A stretch of 64,000 nt of DNA from Lingula anatina (lineage: Eukaryota > Brachiopoda > Lingulata > Lingulida > Lingulidae), in assembly GCF_001039355.2 (NCBI RefSeq), contig NW_019773514.1, forward strand, positions 149,843 through 213,842, read 5' to 3'. Below the pieces are notes generated by a model, which saw only the letters and a list, made by a program, of their open reading frames with translations, searched no databases and had not been told where the DNA came from. Position numbers and translations under genes: made by a program. This document shows, piece after piece, positions 1 to 11,140 of the stretch. Positions within the stretch are counted from its first letter, which is position 1. Every line of letters starts with the position of its first letter.

Positions 1-2097
1 ATTAGAATGCCAAACATTTTTCCTAACCTGGCTTTATCTCTCAATATCTGGTGCATCATAATAGGAGAAGTGCATACAATAAGGGTGTACTAAAATGCTC
101 AAACTTTCAAAGACCTTGTCGTCAGTGATAGAAACTAGAGCATCTGCGCTGAGCTAGCCCTGCATCTGCAGTTTAGTTTTGACTCTTTCAAAACTAGGTC
201 ACTGTGTCTTTTAAGTTGTAAACAAGGAGTTGCAGTAGATACCATAATTGAAGGCTGTGGAATATGCTTTGAACCTCCTTGGGCTTGATAAAAAATTAAA
301 ATACTACACTGCAACTCTCTGAAGGAAGGCTTGGGTAGAGCTAGTATTATCAGAAATATACTAATTGTGATTTGACTTTATATTTCATATAAAGTTTTAA
401 AAAAGTCACAATGAAGGGCAAGATTCAATTTATAACTCATAACTGTAACACCCCCACCCCCTGAATTATTTTTGTTATTATTGAAATAATTGTAACGGAC
501 ATATAATTGTACTACCTGGAAAAATCTCTCAAAATTATTGGGCAGCATAACTGAACCCTCTTAGAAAATCTGAGACTGCATTCCTTTTATTTAAGAAAAA
601 AAAAAAAAAAAAAATTCAAGCAAAAATATGTAATTTTTATGATGATGTAAATGATAGAAGAATTAACATTTACTGATTTGTGTAAGGCATGCAAACATAA
701 TACTATGGTGGGCACCGCTAATTACTGTAAGAAAATATAAAATGCGCGTTTAAAACCGACTTACAATTATTATTACTTTGCTAAACCTTGATTATCTCTG
801 AATAATAAAATTATATATAAGACTGGTTTGGGCATTCAGGCGTTGCTGTGGTGCAACAGGCATGTGAATTTAAGGATAGTTCTTCTCCATTTATCCTTTA
901 ACAGCCACGACTTAAAAGCCCCTGACATTCACACTGTGAAAAATAATCTTTCCAATACAGCATCTTTTTCCTGATAGTGTACTTTGTACATATATGATAT
1001 AACAGAAAAAAATTAAATATAAACAACACACAGTACAGAATATAACTTATCAGTCAAGTTGAGGTCAATTAGGGCTAATAACGGAATCAAAAACATTCGA
1101 TGTGTGCTTGTCTAGTAGCAGCTGAAAGCATTAATTAATCCTGTTGTCACATTTATTGGTGTAAAAAATGGGTAAATTTCTCTTCAGTATGCTGGGAAGA
1201 CGGAAAACAGGAAGGGAGCATGGCGCCACCAGTTTTTCTCACCAATCACGTCAATTTATTTTTACATTTGATGAAACTGATGAGCAATTAAAATGTATAA
1301 CAATTTTTCATATTTCTTTTCAAATTACCATTTGAATTCAGACTTTTACTTGAGCATGACCTACCTATAACTTGTAATTTGAAAGTTAAACTCACATAAT
1401 TACCAGTAGCATGATTTTAATTATCAATCCTCTATATGTACATCATTCTGTGACATCAGATGTTAATACACTCTTCTACTTTTTATATAAATAACTAATG
1501 AATAACACATGCAATTCATTCAATCCTAAACATTTTGTTATAATTGAAATTTTTCTGTATTATTGGTCTCTTATGTGCTCATGTGCTGCAACACAAAATA
1601 TCAATTTGTTATGTGCATCTTCATATGTGTAAGTGTGCATGGCAGTAGTATTAGTTTAGCATTTTTATTATACATTTATTTATGAATGTTGATTCACTAA
1701 AAAAATCTATACACATTTTTTAATAAACTCCCCTTTCAATTTACATTGAGTACATAAACATTTAAGAGCACTCACTTCTGTTTCCTAACTATATATTTTA
1801 ATATATTCTAAAATATTAGATGAATGTGATATATATTACAAGACATGTAGGTATACCGTGTGTACAAATGGAATTTAATCTAGAGTCACTATAAAATCAA
1901 AACTGAGCCCTACTACAGCTAAAACCTTGCCATTTCAAAAACAATGCTTTCATCAAACAATGAAGCATTCAGGAATACATTGAACATTTTAAGTTTCAAG
2001 ATGTTTAATATTAAACAGCTGACAGAGGAACGACATGTTTAGAAGAAACTGCTATTGCAGGCATGAACAAAAAAAAAAAAGCTGAAAAGACGCTTAC
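1..2097. other. intronic or downstream part of the TPR gene, no exon found
   Basis: AT-rich DNA to the left of the last exon I can place for the minus-strand TPR gene. That exon ends in phase 2 at a GTAAGC donor, so coding sequence must continue to the left. I found no acceptor here that continues the TPR reading in the required phase, so the next exon probably lies beyond the left edge. The stretch holds an A-run at about 595-613 and a short CT repeat near 2373-2388. I see no RNA gene. Confidence 0.5.
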
Positions 2098-5000
2098 CTA
2101 TATTGTTGAGTCTTGAGATAGGCTTGAGCACGGTTTCCATATAAAATGTGACTGTAGGGGCTAGAATAGCAACCAAACATTATGTCACTGTATGTATGAA
2201 ATATAGTTTTATATCTTGCTTATATCTTGACTCATTTAATATTATGTATTTTATTTTTATTTAAACCTTGCCAGCCCAGAGGAACTGTCTGCAATATCAA
2301 ACATTTTGAATATCCTCTTTAGTTTTAAGCAATCATGACCCGAGGAACAGGTAGTTTCCCCATGTCTGTTTTCTCTCTCTCTCTCTCTTTTGGAGGTCTA
2401 TAACATGTACAATGGCACGTGGAACCTTTTATCTCTCTTAAAATAAACACTTAAATAGATATAATGATATTATCCATTGACTAAGGACAAGTAGGGCACC
2501 ACAAGAGTTCACAAATAGCCATTTGGAATTTCCACATTAAGGGGAATCCCCTCATGATAACAATGCACTCCATGAAGCCATTGTTGAGATATCATTTGAC
2601 AACACTTAGATTTTCCTTCAAGAATTCAGATTAAAAAATTTACACCAGTTTTATAATAAGTTTGTGCAAATTTTGACTATCAAAGTAAATACACAATTTT
2701 TAAAAAGTTTATTAAAGCAATATAAGTAATGTGCTGCACATTCTGTTGATTATAAAAAAAGGTAATCATGTCCTCACCTGACTGCTATACCTTTGGTGTA
2801 ATGTGCAATTGCACCCTTGAATTTGCCCATGGAGAAAGCTAAATTACCAAGATTTTTAGTATCTTTGCTTTTCTACAAAAAAAGAAATTAATAAAATAAT
2901 AATTACTTAAATTGTTAATCCCTGGACTGATGCATTTAATTCCGCAAACTTTACGATATTTTCAAACTAACCAAAATGCAATTCACATACATGTGCTAGT
3001 AAGGCAAAAAGTAATAATCAAAATTGGATGACTAAATGTGTTTTCCTCCAAATTTCATTTTGTTCATTTACAAAGCATGGAGCTTTTCTAAAGAATGAAT
3101 ACAACAAATTTAAATATATATTTCCTTGGATGCAAACCAAATATATACACATTAGAAAAAAAAAAAAAAACTCATGCAATTAAATAATCATACCTTTTCA
3201 TCAGCTCTGTATTCCTCTTCAAATTTCTCCAACATATCTTTACCCAGGAAGGTTAGATTCACAACATGATTCGAGTCTAAAACCAATATGTAAATCATCT
3301 AAAATAATTTCAAGAAAACTCATTCACTCTGAATTTAGAGTGAAAATAAAGTGGCTTATAGGTGCATTTTTAATGTATCATGAGCTGGGGCCTCATAATT
3401 ATATTTAAGTAGTTTGCTACCGAAAGTGTAAATTTCTCATACTTTCACTCTTGGTTCTACTCTATATGTACTAGACCGGATGTGAAGATTATGCAAATGC
3501 AAGTTATCAAATTTCCCTGCTTCATGGTTTTAAACTCTGTTGGCACAATTAAGTCAATCTTTCTTTGGTGATACTGGGACTAGCAGTAGGACTTACACTG
3601 ACGACATGCAAAAAGGAAACTGAACTTGACTTTTCGGTTTCTGCCTGGTAATTCTTTCCTGAAAAATAACATCAGATAAAATGACAGAGTACACTTCTAA
3701 GAACAGAAAAGACCAGAATATTTATTACAAATTAGAAAGGGGTAGCGCTAGCAACTTTTTTCGCTTAGCCAAATCAGCACTTTTTTGTCAATTTGTTATC
3801 CAAATGGTTATAATTTGACTAAAACAAGTCAAATCAAGCCCATTTCGTTTAGCCAATTTATGTCAGTTTTAGCATTTGGCTAAACTGGCAAGTGTTAGCG
3901 CTACCCCAGGTTAATTAATTAAGCCCTTCAAAATGTCTTTGAGCTTTCTCAAGATGACTACACATCAAATAATGAGTGAGGTCATGCCCCCCACCCCCAC
4001 CCCCCAACACGAACATGCAGACAGAGCTTACTTAATGGTCTTGAACATGCTCTGGTTATCAATGAACTTGTCGTATGCTTTAACAGCTTTCTCCCACATG
4101 TCCACCTTGTCACATGTCTCCACCAGGTTCATTATGACACACAGGCAGGAGGCATCCTTCTGCAAGACAGGACACAAATTATTAGTGAGTTTTATATTGC
4201 AAGAAATAATGAAAAACAAACAAAATGGCCAGATCCTTCTGAAACAATCTCTCTGCCTATGTGATGAAGAGAACCATCCAATGAAAACCAGGAAAGGTTA
4301 CAAATTGCATTCCCTGAAAAATGTTCACTAGCAGTTAAGACGATAAATAAAAATAATTTCTTTTCATATCGCTGTTCACATTGGGTGGACCTATCTAGGT
4401 ACAACCAATCTCAGTCTGATTCGTAATTGCAATGAGCATTATTCAGTGGTCCATATAGCTTACAACAGACAGCCAATCTATTCCCTCTGTTGTCCCACCC
4501 TATGCCACCATGTTAAACTGAGGGTAATAATGTCTAATTATGATAACCTCACCAAAGGCTACACATCTAATCCCTCTTTTGTTCCACCAACCACCACATT
4601 TATGGTAAATCAAATGCCTCTAAGGTGAGCTTAATTACTTTCAGATTACCAGCTAAGATGGGCCTTTACGAGTTGGATCTGCTTGTGGTGACTGTAACAT
4701 GGCACTCTGCTAAAATACAGACATTCTCTCCCTCTCTCAACACACAAATATGGTCACTCACCAAATGGGAAATAAGGACATCAAACACTTTCTCCAGCAA
4801 CTCAATATTTTCCATCTCCTCTTGCTGTAATGCCTCTACCCTTGCCTCTGTATAACACGAACTGAGCAACAGTCCTGGTAGAGGAAAACAATACTACTAT
4901 TATAACTAAGAAAACACAGCACAGCATTAAGACATTTTGAAAAGCAAAAATCATGATAGCATATTTCAATATCAAATAGTTATGAAATAGTTTATCTGTT

Positions 5001-5949
5001 ATGGTCAATGTTTAATAATCTTTTTTTTTTACAATTTAGGCTCACCTGCACACTTGGCCCAGTTCAGCCATTTTTCTGGTTGATGGAATTTTTGCCCAAA
5101 CAAGAAAGGGCTCAGCATGTAAACCTTCACCACCCGCTCTTGCTTCTCTGCATTCTTGCCTTTCATCAACCTCTTGAACCACATTTTTGCTGCCTCTTCT
5201 ATAAATCAAGAAAAATCAAAACACTGCAAAAGTTGCTGAAGACATGCTAAATATATACCTATTTTTTAAAATTCATTTTCTTTTCCTAATCGTCTATTAT
5301 TCTTGAATCATAAATAACTGTGCTTTTGACTTTTTTCTTCTCTTGCCCATCAAAAATAGCAAATTAAGAAATAAATACACTCTCACATTATTCAATAAAA
5401 TTTTAGAAAACTAATTCTGGATATGAAAGAATGCAAAAAATATTTTTTTGAAATTTTTTAACCAAACAAGAAATCAATCATTCATAATTTAAAAATGCTC
5501 TAATACAAATATCACAGAGTCAGCTTTTTCATAGTCAGCTATCCACAATTAGCAGTCTAGACTAAGACTGGGTTCCCACAAATTTAGATCAATCCATCTG
5601 GATTGACCTAACTCCCTCACGCTAAATGGCTGTCAGCTGAGTGTGCACGAAAGTTAATTATCCCCTTACAGCTTTTAGTAGGCGAGACAGACATTTAAGC
5701 CGGCTGAGCTGACAACAATCTAGTGAGACTCCCCACGGGGATAGATAGATCTAAAATCTGTGGGAATGCAGTCTAAGCCCAAAATGTCAGAATTATTTCA
5801 TGACACAGGCCCCGGTTTAATATAATCATGTCCTGAATGAAGCTGAACAGTGAAAACTGACCATTGGATCTGGCCTTGTGCCTCAGGCTCTCCTCCTCAC
5901 TGTCCGATGCGTCCACTAGGCCTGGCATGTCTGAGTCAGAACCACTCAT
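2098..5949 (-). CDS. TPR-repeat protein, N-terminal 258 residues (3' part off the left edge)
   Basis: Eight coding exons on the minus strand: 5862-5949, 5046-5198, 4762-4874, 4032-4159, 3597-3658, 3194-3276, 2778-2872 and 2098-2151. All have GT-AG borders and the phases match at every junction. The start at 5949 opens an acidic, serine-rich N-terminus (MSGSDSDMPGLVDASDSEEE). Residues 30-209 form a charged, mostly helical region with no signal peptide. Residues from about 210 look like a tetratricopeptide repeat: a first helix with GNLAFSMGKFKGAIAHY, then LYGNRAQAYLKTQQYR in the next exon. That pattern fits a chaperone- or scaffold-type TPR protein in the cytosol. The family is not settled. 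The LYGNRA-type TPR after about 200 residues recalls animal TTC3-like proteins, but the N-terminal region gives no convincing match. The C-terminal domain that would decide it is missing from the window. Confidence 0.75.
3739..3907. mobile_element. MITE-like inverted-repeat element, 169 bp
   Basis: The two ends are inverted copies. The left end begins GGGGTAGCGCTA and the right end is its exact complement, TAGCGCTACCCC. Similarity extends inward with gaps (TTAGCCAAAT and its complement). The interior is AT-rich and non-coding. It lies in an intron of the TPR gene. No clear target-site duplication is visible, so the class is open. Confidence 0.6.
5565..5795. mobile_element. inverted-repeat element, family A copy 1
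   Basis: About 220 bp whose ends are inverted copies: TTCCCACAAATTTAGATC at the left, GATCTAAAATCTGTGGGAA at the right. The interior includes AAAGTTAATTATCCCCTTACA. A second copy in the opposite orientation lies at 34785-35000, so this is a dispersed family, not a local hairpin. It is non-coding, so it would need an outside transposase. Confidence 0.6.
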
Positions 5950-6589
5950 ATTAACTTGAAAACAAAGTTATAAAAAATCTGAAAAAAAAAATGGAGAAAA
6001 ACCTTATTTATATCTATTAGTGTAAATGTTAGCTTTAAGGAAAAACTAGCATCATATTAAATGGGTTTTATTTATACATGTGATCCTTGTGCTTTTATGC
6101 AGCTAATGAAATGCTTTTAACCCAGCAAATTCTGGTCCTTAATCTCAATTTATGACAAAACTCTCTTTACTTGTTAAATATTATGTCCTTATACCACTAA
6201 GAAATAATTTGTTTTGATATAAATCTCAATTCAAACTCCTACTTGAAGACAAGATTCTTGACAAAAGCATCTTATTGCTATTAAATTTCTTTATCAGACA
6301 TGTCACCCCACCTCCTTCAATAAAAAATGTTTACTAGTATAATTTATACATAAAAAAATTCCAAAATTATTTTAATAAATACACACCACCACAGACCTCA
6401 GTTGTGAATCAATGGAGTAGTAAAGTAGTACAACTGTAGTAAGTTCAGTCTCCCTATCACACACTTCCAAGAAAACAGCTATCTGGGGGTCGGTAAATTT
6501 TCCAAAATGAACATATAGTATCTCCTTTACTTCGAGGTCAGTAACTTGTGTGCCACTCGTCTGACTGCTGTTTACCCAAACTTATCAAG

Positions 6590-6735
6590 GTGGGGTTATC
6601 TTATCATGTGCAGCATTACAACTGATGTCTGTTCACATCAGTTGTAAGTTAAAACTTAAGTGGGGTTGTCATGTCAACTGTGGGACATGTCAACTGATGT
6701 GAGGTCTATTCACATCAGTTTTAAGTTAAAACTTT
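6590..6735. repeat. tandem pair of about 72-bp units, each with a hairpin
   Basis: Two neighbouring units each start near GTGGGGTT and end in AAGTTAAAACTT. Unit 1 holds a perfect 13-bp stem, TTACAACTGATGT at 6616-6628 and its complement at 6635-6647, around a 6-base loop. Unit 2 keeps a shorter version of the same stem (AACTGATGTG with CACATCAGTT). No coding potential was seen. Confidence 0.6.
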
Positions 6736-9184
6736 TGGGAAATGGATAAATGAAGTATTTACCAAAGTTGATTACCTGTTGCCATATTTTTGACACATGC
6801 TTTTAATAAGATCCGTTATCAGTACATTAAGAGCCTAATTTCAAGCAACATGTAAACTCCTCACTTTATTTCAGATAAACCAGATGCTGGTAAATCTTAA
6901 CAATGAGAATAATTTATATTTCTTTAACTAGGTCACATTTTATCTCAATTGTCTAGTGTAAACAGTATCTTAAGTATTACCAATGTTACTCCCTTGGATG
7001 TTGTAGTGCGTTAGCGTTCTGACTGATAACAAGAATATCACAGATGTGACCTTACATTCATGATGACAGTGGTTTGTATAACATTATCTAAAAACTTGCC
7101 ACCCAAGACCAAGCAAAAATGCCAACTTCTAGGTCACATTAATTTATTAATAATCAATCCCATAGTTATGTACACTATGTTAGGAAAAGATGGGGAAAAA
7201 CTGGGGCAGTGCTATATTTTGTCCAGAGCACACTACTGGTTTGAACAACTGCTTCAGCTAGTAGCCAAACTGTGGCAATTTTTTATTTTTGTCTGAGCAA
7301 GCATGACAGAAAATATGGGGAGAAATGACATGGTCTGCACTAGGTAATATGGAAATATGGTGCAGATGCTGAGTTTATAAATACAACTTCAGATTTACAA
7401 AAATTCTCAATATAATACAGTAAATACTTACATGTATACTAATAAAAATAATGAGAATCTGTTAAATCTGTTTTAGTGTTGCTTCAGCTGCTCTAAGAAA
7501 TACTGGCCTCAAACTAAATGCAATAGATCCCTTCAGCGAGGTACTGGCTTTTTGTTTCGATGTACGTGTTGTCGAAGCACCTACATATAGCTACAGTAAC
7601 TGTAGTACTGGCCTTGGAAAGTTAGCACCAATGTTTTCCTGGAAGTAGATTTTTAAAATAACATTGAACTTCTATAAAACCAGTTTGAAAATCTGAATCT
7701 ATGACGGTCATTTCTAACATATCTGTTATAGCATGAGCACTTATGTTAGTGCTTTTTATGTACATATTCTGAAGGACATCATCAGCTACATGTTCTATAG
7801 TTTCCCATTACGCTGGCAGTCTTTTAACTTGCATGTTTAAGTAATAAAATACTAAGGTTTTGGTAGATGCTTAAATCAAAAGCAAAAGTATTTGCCATAT
7901 AAATACAAGGTTAAGGTTACAATCATAATTTTTTTAAAATTTGATAAATCTAAGAATATCATATATTATGAGTGCAAATTCGTGCATTGCACACAGTCGA
8001 ACAGTAAAATGTAATGTAAAAATATAGCTGTTTGTACAGAAGTTTTCACTGAATACCAGTGTAAGGTAATTGACCAATTCTAAGGTAAAAAAAAAAACAC
8101 GAAATAATTCACCTTAAATGTAGATAACTGCATGAACACAGAATGGACAGCACTCGCTAAACTCACAGTTTGGACACTGAACTACGCAGTAATTACTGAT
8201 AAGCTAGCATGCTTGCTATTTTGTTGTTATGTTCAGTCTTTTCTCTCCCTGAAAACATTCGATCCCTTGTACCTATTATAGTGAGTGACCTAAATAAAAT
8301 TTCAATGCATTTTTTCTCCATTGTGTACTTAAGAGCAGTCATGTTCATAGTCAATAAACCCACATTTTCATGATGCAGGTGTTTCACTTGTTTAAACACA
8401 AAGATCCCAGTAAACTTATTTCATTTAAAGTCAAAAGATGTGATCAAAAGATGTGATTTGCTTATCACGATAAATGTAATTACCGTGCCATGCTTTATTA
8501 TCGTTTTAGGGGAATTTGTTTTCTACAGCTACTGGTAACAACTAATGCTCGTAATGTGTGCGCCCAACACATGATAGATACATCACCATGGGTTATTTTA
8601 TTGAACGAAACTTTGGGGAATCACCTTGCCTCAACTATTTTTAAACATGACATAAGGATCTCGCACGTAATACTCTCGCAAGGATGAGAAACACCACCAA
8701 ACTTCATAATACTTTCCCAACTCACCCTACATCACATTAAACACGCTGCTTTCCTTCAGTCACATGGCTAAATGTTGTATGTCCTGCAGTACAGGAAATG
8801 GCGACCGAGTATGCTGAGAGCCGAAAGGGATTTCTAAACCATTTCCGTTCTACTGTAAATTATTATCAGAGTCTGAAAATGCTTGTGAACAGAAAAATGG
8901 ATTTTACTTCACTTAAATTATGAAATTTAATTATGTTTATGAAAATTAAAAAGTAGGTTTTAAGAATTATTTGAATTTAACATTTCATCCTTACGGTCAA
9001 CTATAAGAACAATCTACTTATCAAAGACATGCCTCAACGAGCCCCTGTCATGCTGTGCATGTTAATGTGTTGTTGAACGTTGTTTTTCTCTCATATGAAA
9101 TAATGAAAAGGACACTAAATATAATTCTCATATCCAGTTAGTTAGTCAATTAGCACACGGATGAGTACTGCCCTACATGTGTCC

Positions 9185-9188
<4 letters not shown>

Positions 9189-9229
<41 letters not shown>
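9189..9229. repeat. (AG)n microsatellite
   Basis: About 20 uninterrupted AG units, followed by a decayed A-rich tail. Confidence 0.95.
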
Positions 9230-9233
<4 letters not shown>

Positions 9234-9821
9234 AAAAGAAGATATATTCCACGCATATGCAGACCTTATAGCGATCAAAAAAAATATATAATATATATGT
9301 CAAAATCAGAGATAAATTAACGTGAAAGCTGATCCATGGGTTGTATCATCTGCCTGCTGCTATTCAAATGACTGATATGAGGGTCAATTGGGTAATTTCG
9401 TTGCCCATGAAAGACATTCATTAATTATTTCCCAAGATGCGCGAAACGTAGGCTACATAAGTTCATTTTATTTAGCGTGATTCGTGCATGCAGCTTTTTA
9501 TATATTCTCGATCCGTATATTCTCTTATGTATAAACGCCTTTTATTGCTTATGTGAAGTTCAGTTGTTATATATACATTCTTACAGCAAATTAGCTATTG
9601 ACCCAGAAAAATGTTCTTCTCAAAACTCTTTTACATGTATTTTCTTACTCATGTTTAGGGTACAAATGCGCTTTTGTTTGCGATTGTCGGTTACATATCC
9701 TTGCTCTTTATAGGCTGTCTACATGTAGGCCTACATATTTAAGGTTATAGAAAGGGGGCGGGGAGGGTTTACTATTCCCCCAACGCTGAGAGAGGTCCTC
9801 ACGTGCACGTGTATTTATCAT

Positions 9822-10232
9822 CATCAGCAAGTCGGCGTCCGCACATAATACGGGCGTTGGGGTTTGATCAGATGCCATGCACTAGTCTTTCATGGAATTA
9901 CTCGATCAGGTCTTCAACCTTTAACTTTGAATCTTGTCTCCTGCAGCAGCACTTTGATGTGGTTTTGAGGGTGTTTTGCATCTAAGTGACCGGGGCCGTA
10001 GCAATAGTCCGAAGGTTCAATAGTCCGAAGGTTCATTGGTCCGAATATTCACTATAGAACGTTCGGACCAATGAACCCTTGATTAAAAAATCGATGAAAA
10101 TGTTACCACTTTTCGGACCAATGAACCTTCGGACTATCGAGACGCCCCCAAGTGACTACGTGTATCATGTAATGAGAAGTTGACAGGGTGATGTTTTCTC
10201 ACTATAAACACCTTAAACATCAGCAAAACGTG
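9822..10232 (+). repeat. dispersed repeat B, copy 1 (interrupted by a foldback element)
   Basis: This stretch is a diverged copy of one at 12577-12825. Shared landmarks in the same order are GGAATTAC followed by TCTTGAACC or TCTTCAACC, then the stretch around GCAGCAGC, GTAGTTTT or GTGGTTTT, a TTGACA, GATGTTTT or AATGTTTT, and AACATCAGC. In this copy the foldback element at 9991-10149 interrupts it. The repeat is non-coding and its class is unknown. Confidence 0.55.
9991..10149. mobile_element. 159-bp foldback element with 7-bp target-site duplication
   Basis: The element is flanked by the direct repeat AAGTGAC at 9984-9990 and 10150-10156. Its ends are inverted: GGGGCCGTAGCAATAGTCCG at the left against the complement of ACTATCGAGACGCCCC at the right. 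Longer internal arms are built of GTCCGAAGGTTCATTGGTCC and its complement. The paralogous repeat at 12577-12825 lacks it and shows an empty site (GAGTAACT), which supports insertion. It is non-coding and non-autonomous. Confidence 0.8.
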
Positions 10233-10539
10233 TCCTGCTAGAGGGAGGCGTTTAAAGAGATTGTCCGGGGTGCACCTTAGATCTAGAAATGTTTTCCCAT
10301 GTACCCACCATTATTTTAATTATTATAGTATTGTTGTTGTTGCTGCTGTTTTGTAATAAATGGTGCCTATATATAAATGTCCATTTTCAGAGGAGTGAGC
10401 TTTATGCAGCACCCTGAGTTTGAAAGATCTGATATGACTCTGTCTCATCTTCTTAGGTCAGCTAGGCTCTCTCTATTCCACCGCATGTATAATAGACTTT
10501 CGATCTTTGACTCAGGGTAGTTATGGTTCCAAATATTTC

Positions 10540-10540
<1 letters not shown>

Positions 10541-10589
<49 letters not shown>

Positions 10590-10590
10590 T
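10541..10590. repeat. (TAA)n microsatellite
   Basis: About 16 TAA units. On the minus strand it gives a run of tyrosines in an open frame at 10462-10803, which is not a real gene. Confidence 0.95.
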
Positions 10591-11022
10591 AGAAAAAAGA
10601 GAAGGTGTTATACACAAGCCTAGTCTAAAAACTGCCATGCAGTCTGTCACAGTGGAATTTAACTGATGGGAGCATATGAAGCAAAGGGAGTCTACAGTGA
10701 TGACAGTCTGCCACCCAGTTTGCCCCCTTTTTTGCCGTTCTTTTTCCTTAAAAGCTTTTGCCAGTAAAAGGTCCCCTTTTGGTAAAATTTTATCTAGGCA
10801 CACGACGATTTCATGGTGAAAGGTCCACTTTTTCAGAAAAAGCCATGAAATTGCTGGATACGGCCCTGAAAGGACTATATGCTTTACAGCCTTGATCGAT
10901 CTAACAATGTCAAATATTTACCTTACTTCTTAAAGTGCGGTCTGGCTATTCTATATACCACTTGGATTCAGTTATACAACACTGTGTGTTTGACTTAAGG
11001 CACGGTATGGGTATTGCGACAC

Positions 11023-11030
11023 TATATAAG
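11023..11030 (+). promoter_or_regulatory. TATA box, probable DAZAP2 core promoter
   Basis: TATATAAG lies 111 bases before the DAZAP2 start codon. A transcription start about 30 bases downstream (near 11055) would leave a 5' UTR of about 85 bases. The reading is inferred from position. No initiator motif was tested. Confidence 0.5.
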
Positions 11031-11140
11031 ACTCACACATAGCTGTCGCTGTATTGCCTTGCTGTCACTGCAGTCGATTTTAGAGGTGAATTTCGGCTAC
11101 ATCAAGGATCGGTGAAGGATAAGTAACCTTATTTTCCATC

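Larger units (their letters stand above)
5950..9821. other. gene-free stretch between the TPR gene and DAZAP2
   Basis: No convincing coding exon was found on either strand. Upstream of the TPR start there is a plausible acceptor (TTTTCAAG) five bases before the ATG, so a separate 5' UTR exon may lie in this stretch. Contents noted separately are the hairpin-bearing tandem pair at 6590-6735 and the GA repeat at 9189-9229. A slightly CpG-richer patch near 8740-8860 contains a short plus-strand ATG frame that I could not link to further exons. Confidence 0.5.

Noticed and set aside
129-290. Minus-strand open frame of about 50 codons near the left edge
   Set aside because: It was tested as the next TPR-gene exon. 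The only nearby AG acceptor puts it in the wrong phase and the residues do not continue the TPR pattern.
8809-8865. Plus-strand short frame MATEYAESRKGFLNHFRST followed by GTAAAT
   Set aside because: The start context and a possible donor are acceptable, but no continuing exon or homology could be found. It may be chance in a CpG-richer patch.
10462-10803. Minus-strand 113-residue frame with a run of tyrosines
   Set aside because: The run is the translation of the (TAA)n microsatellite. The flanks show no domain, splice or codon signal.
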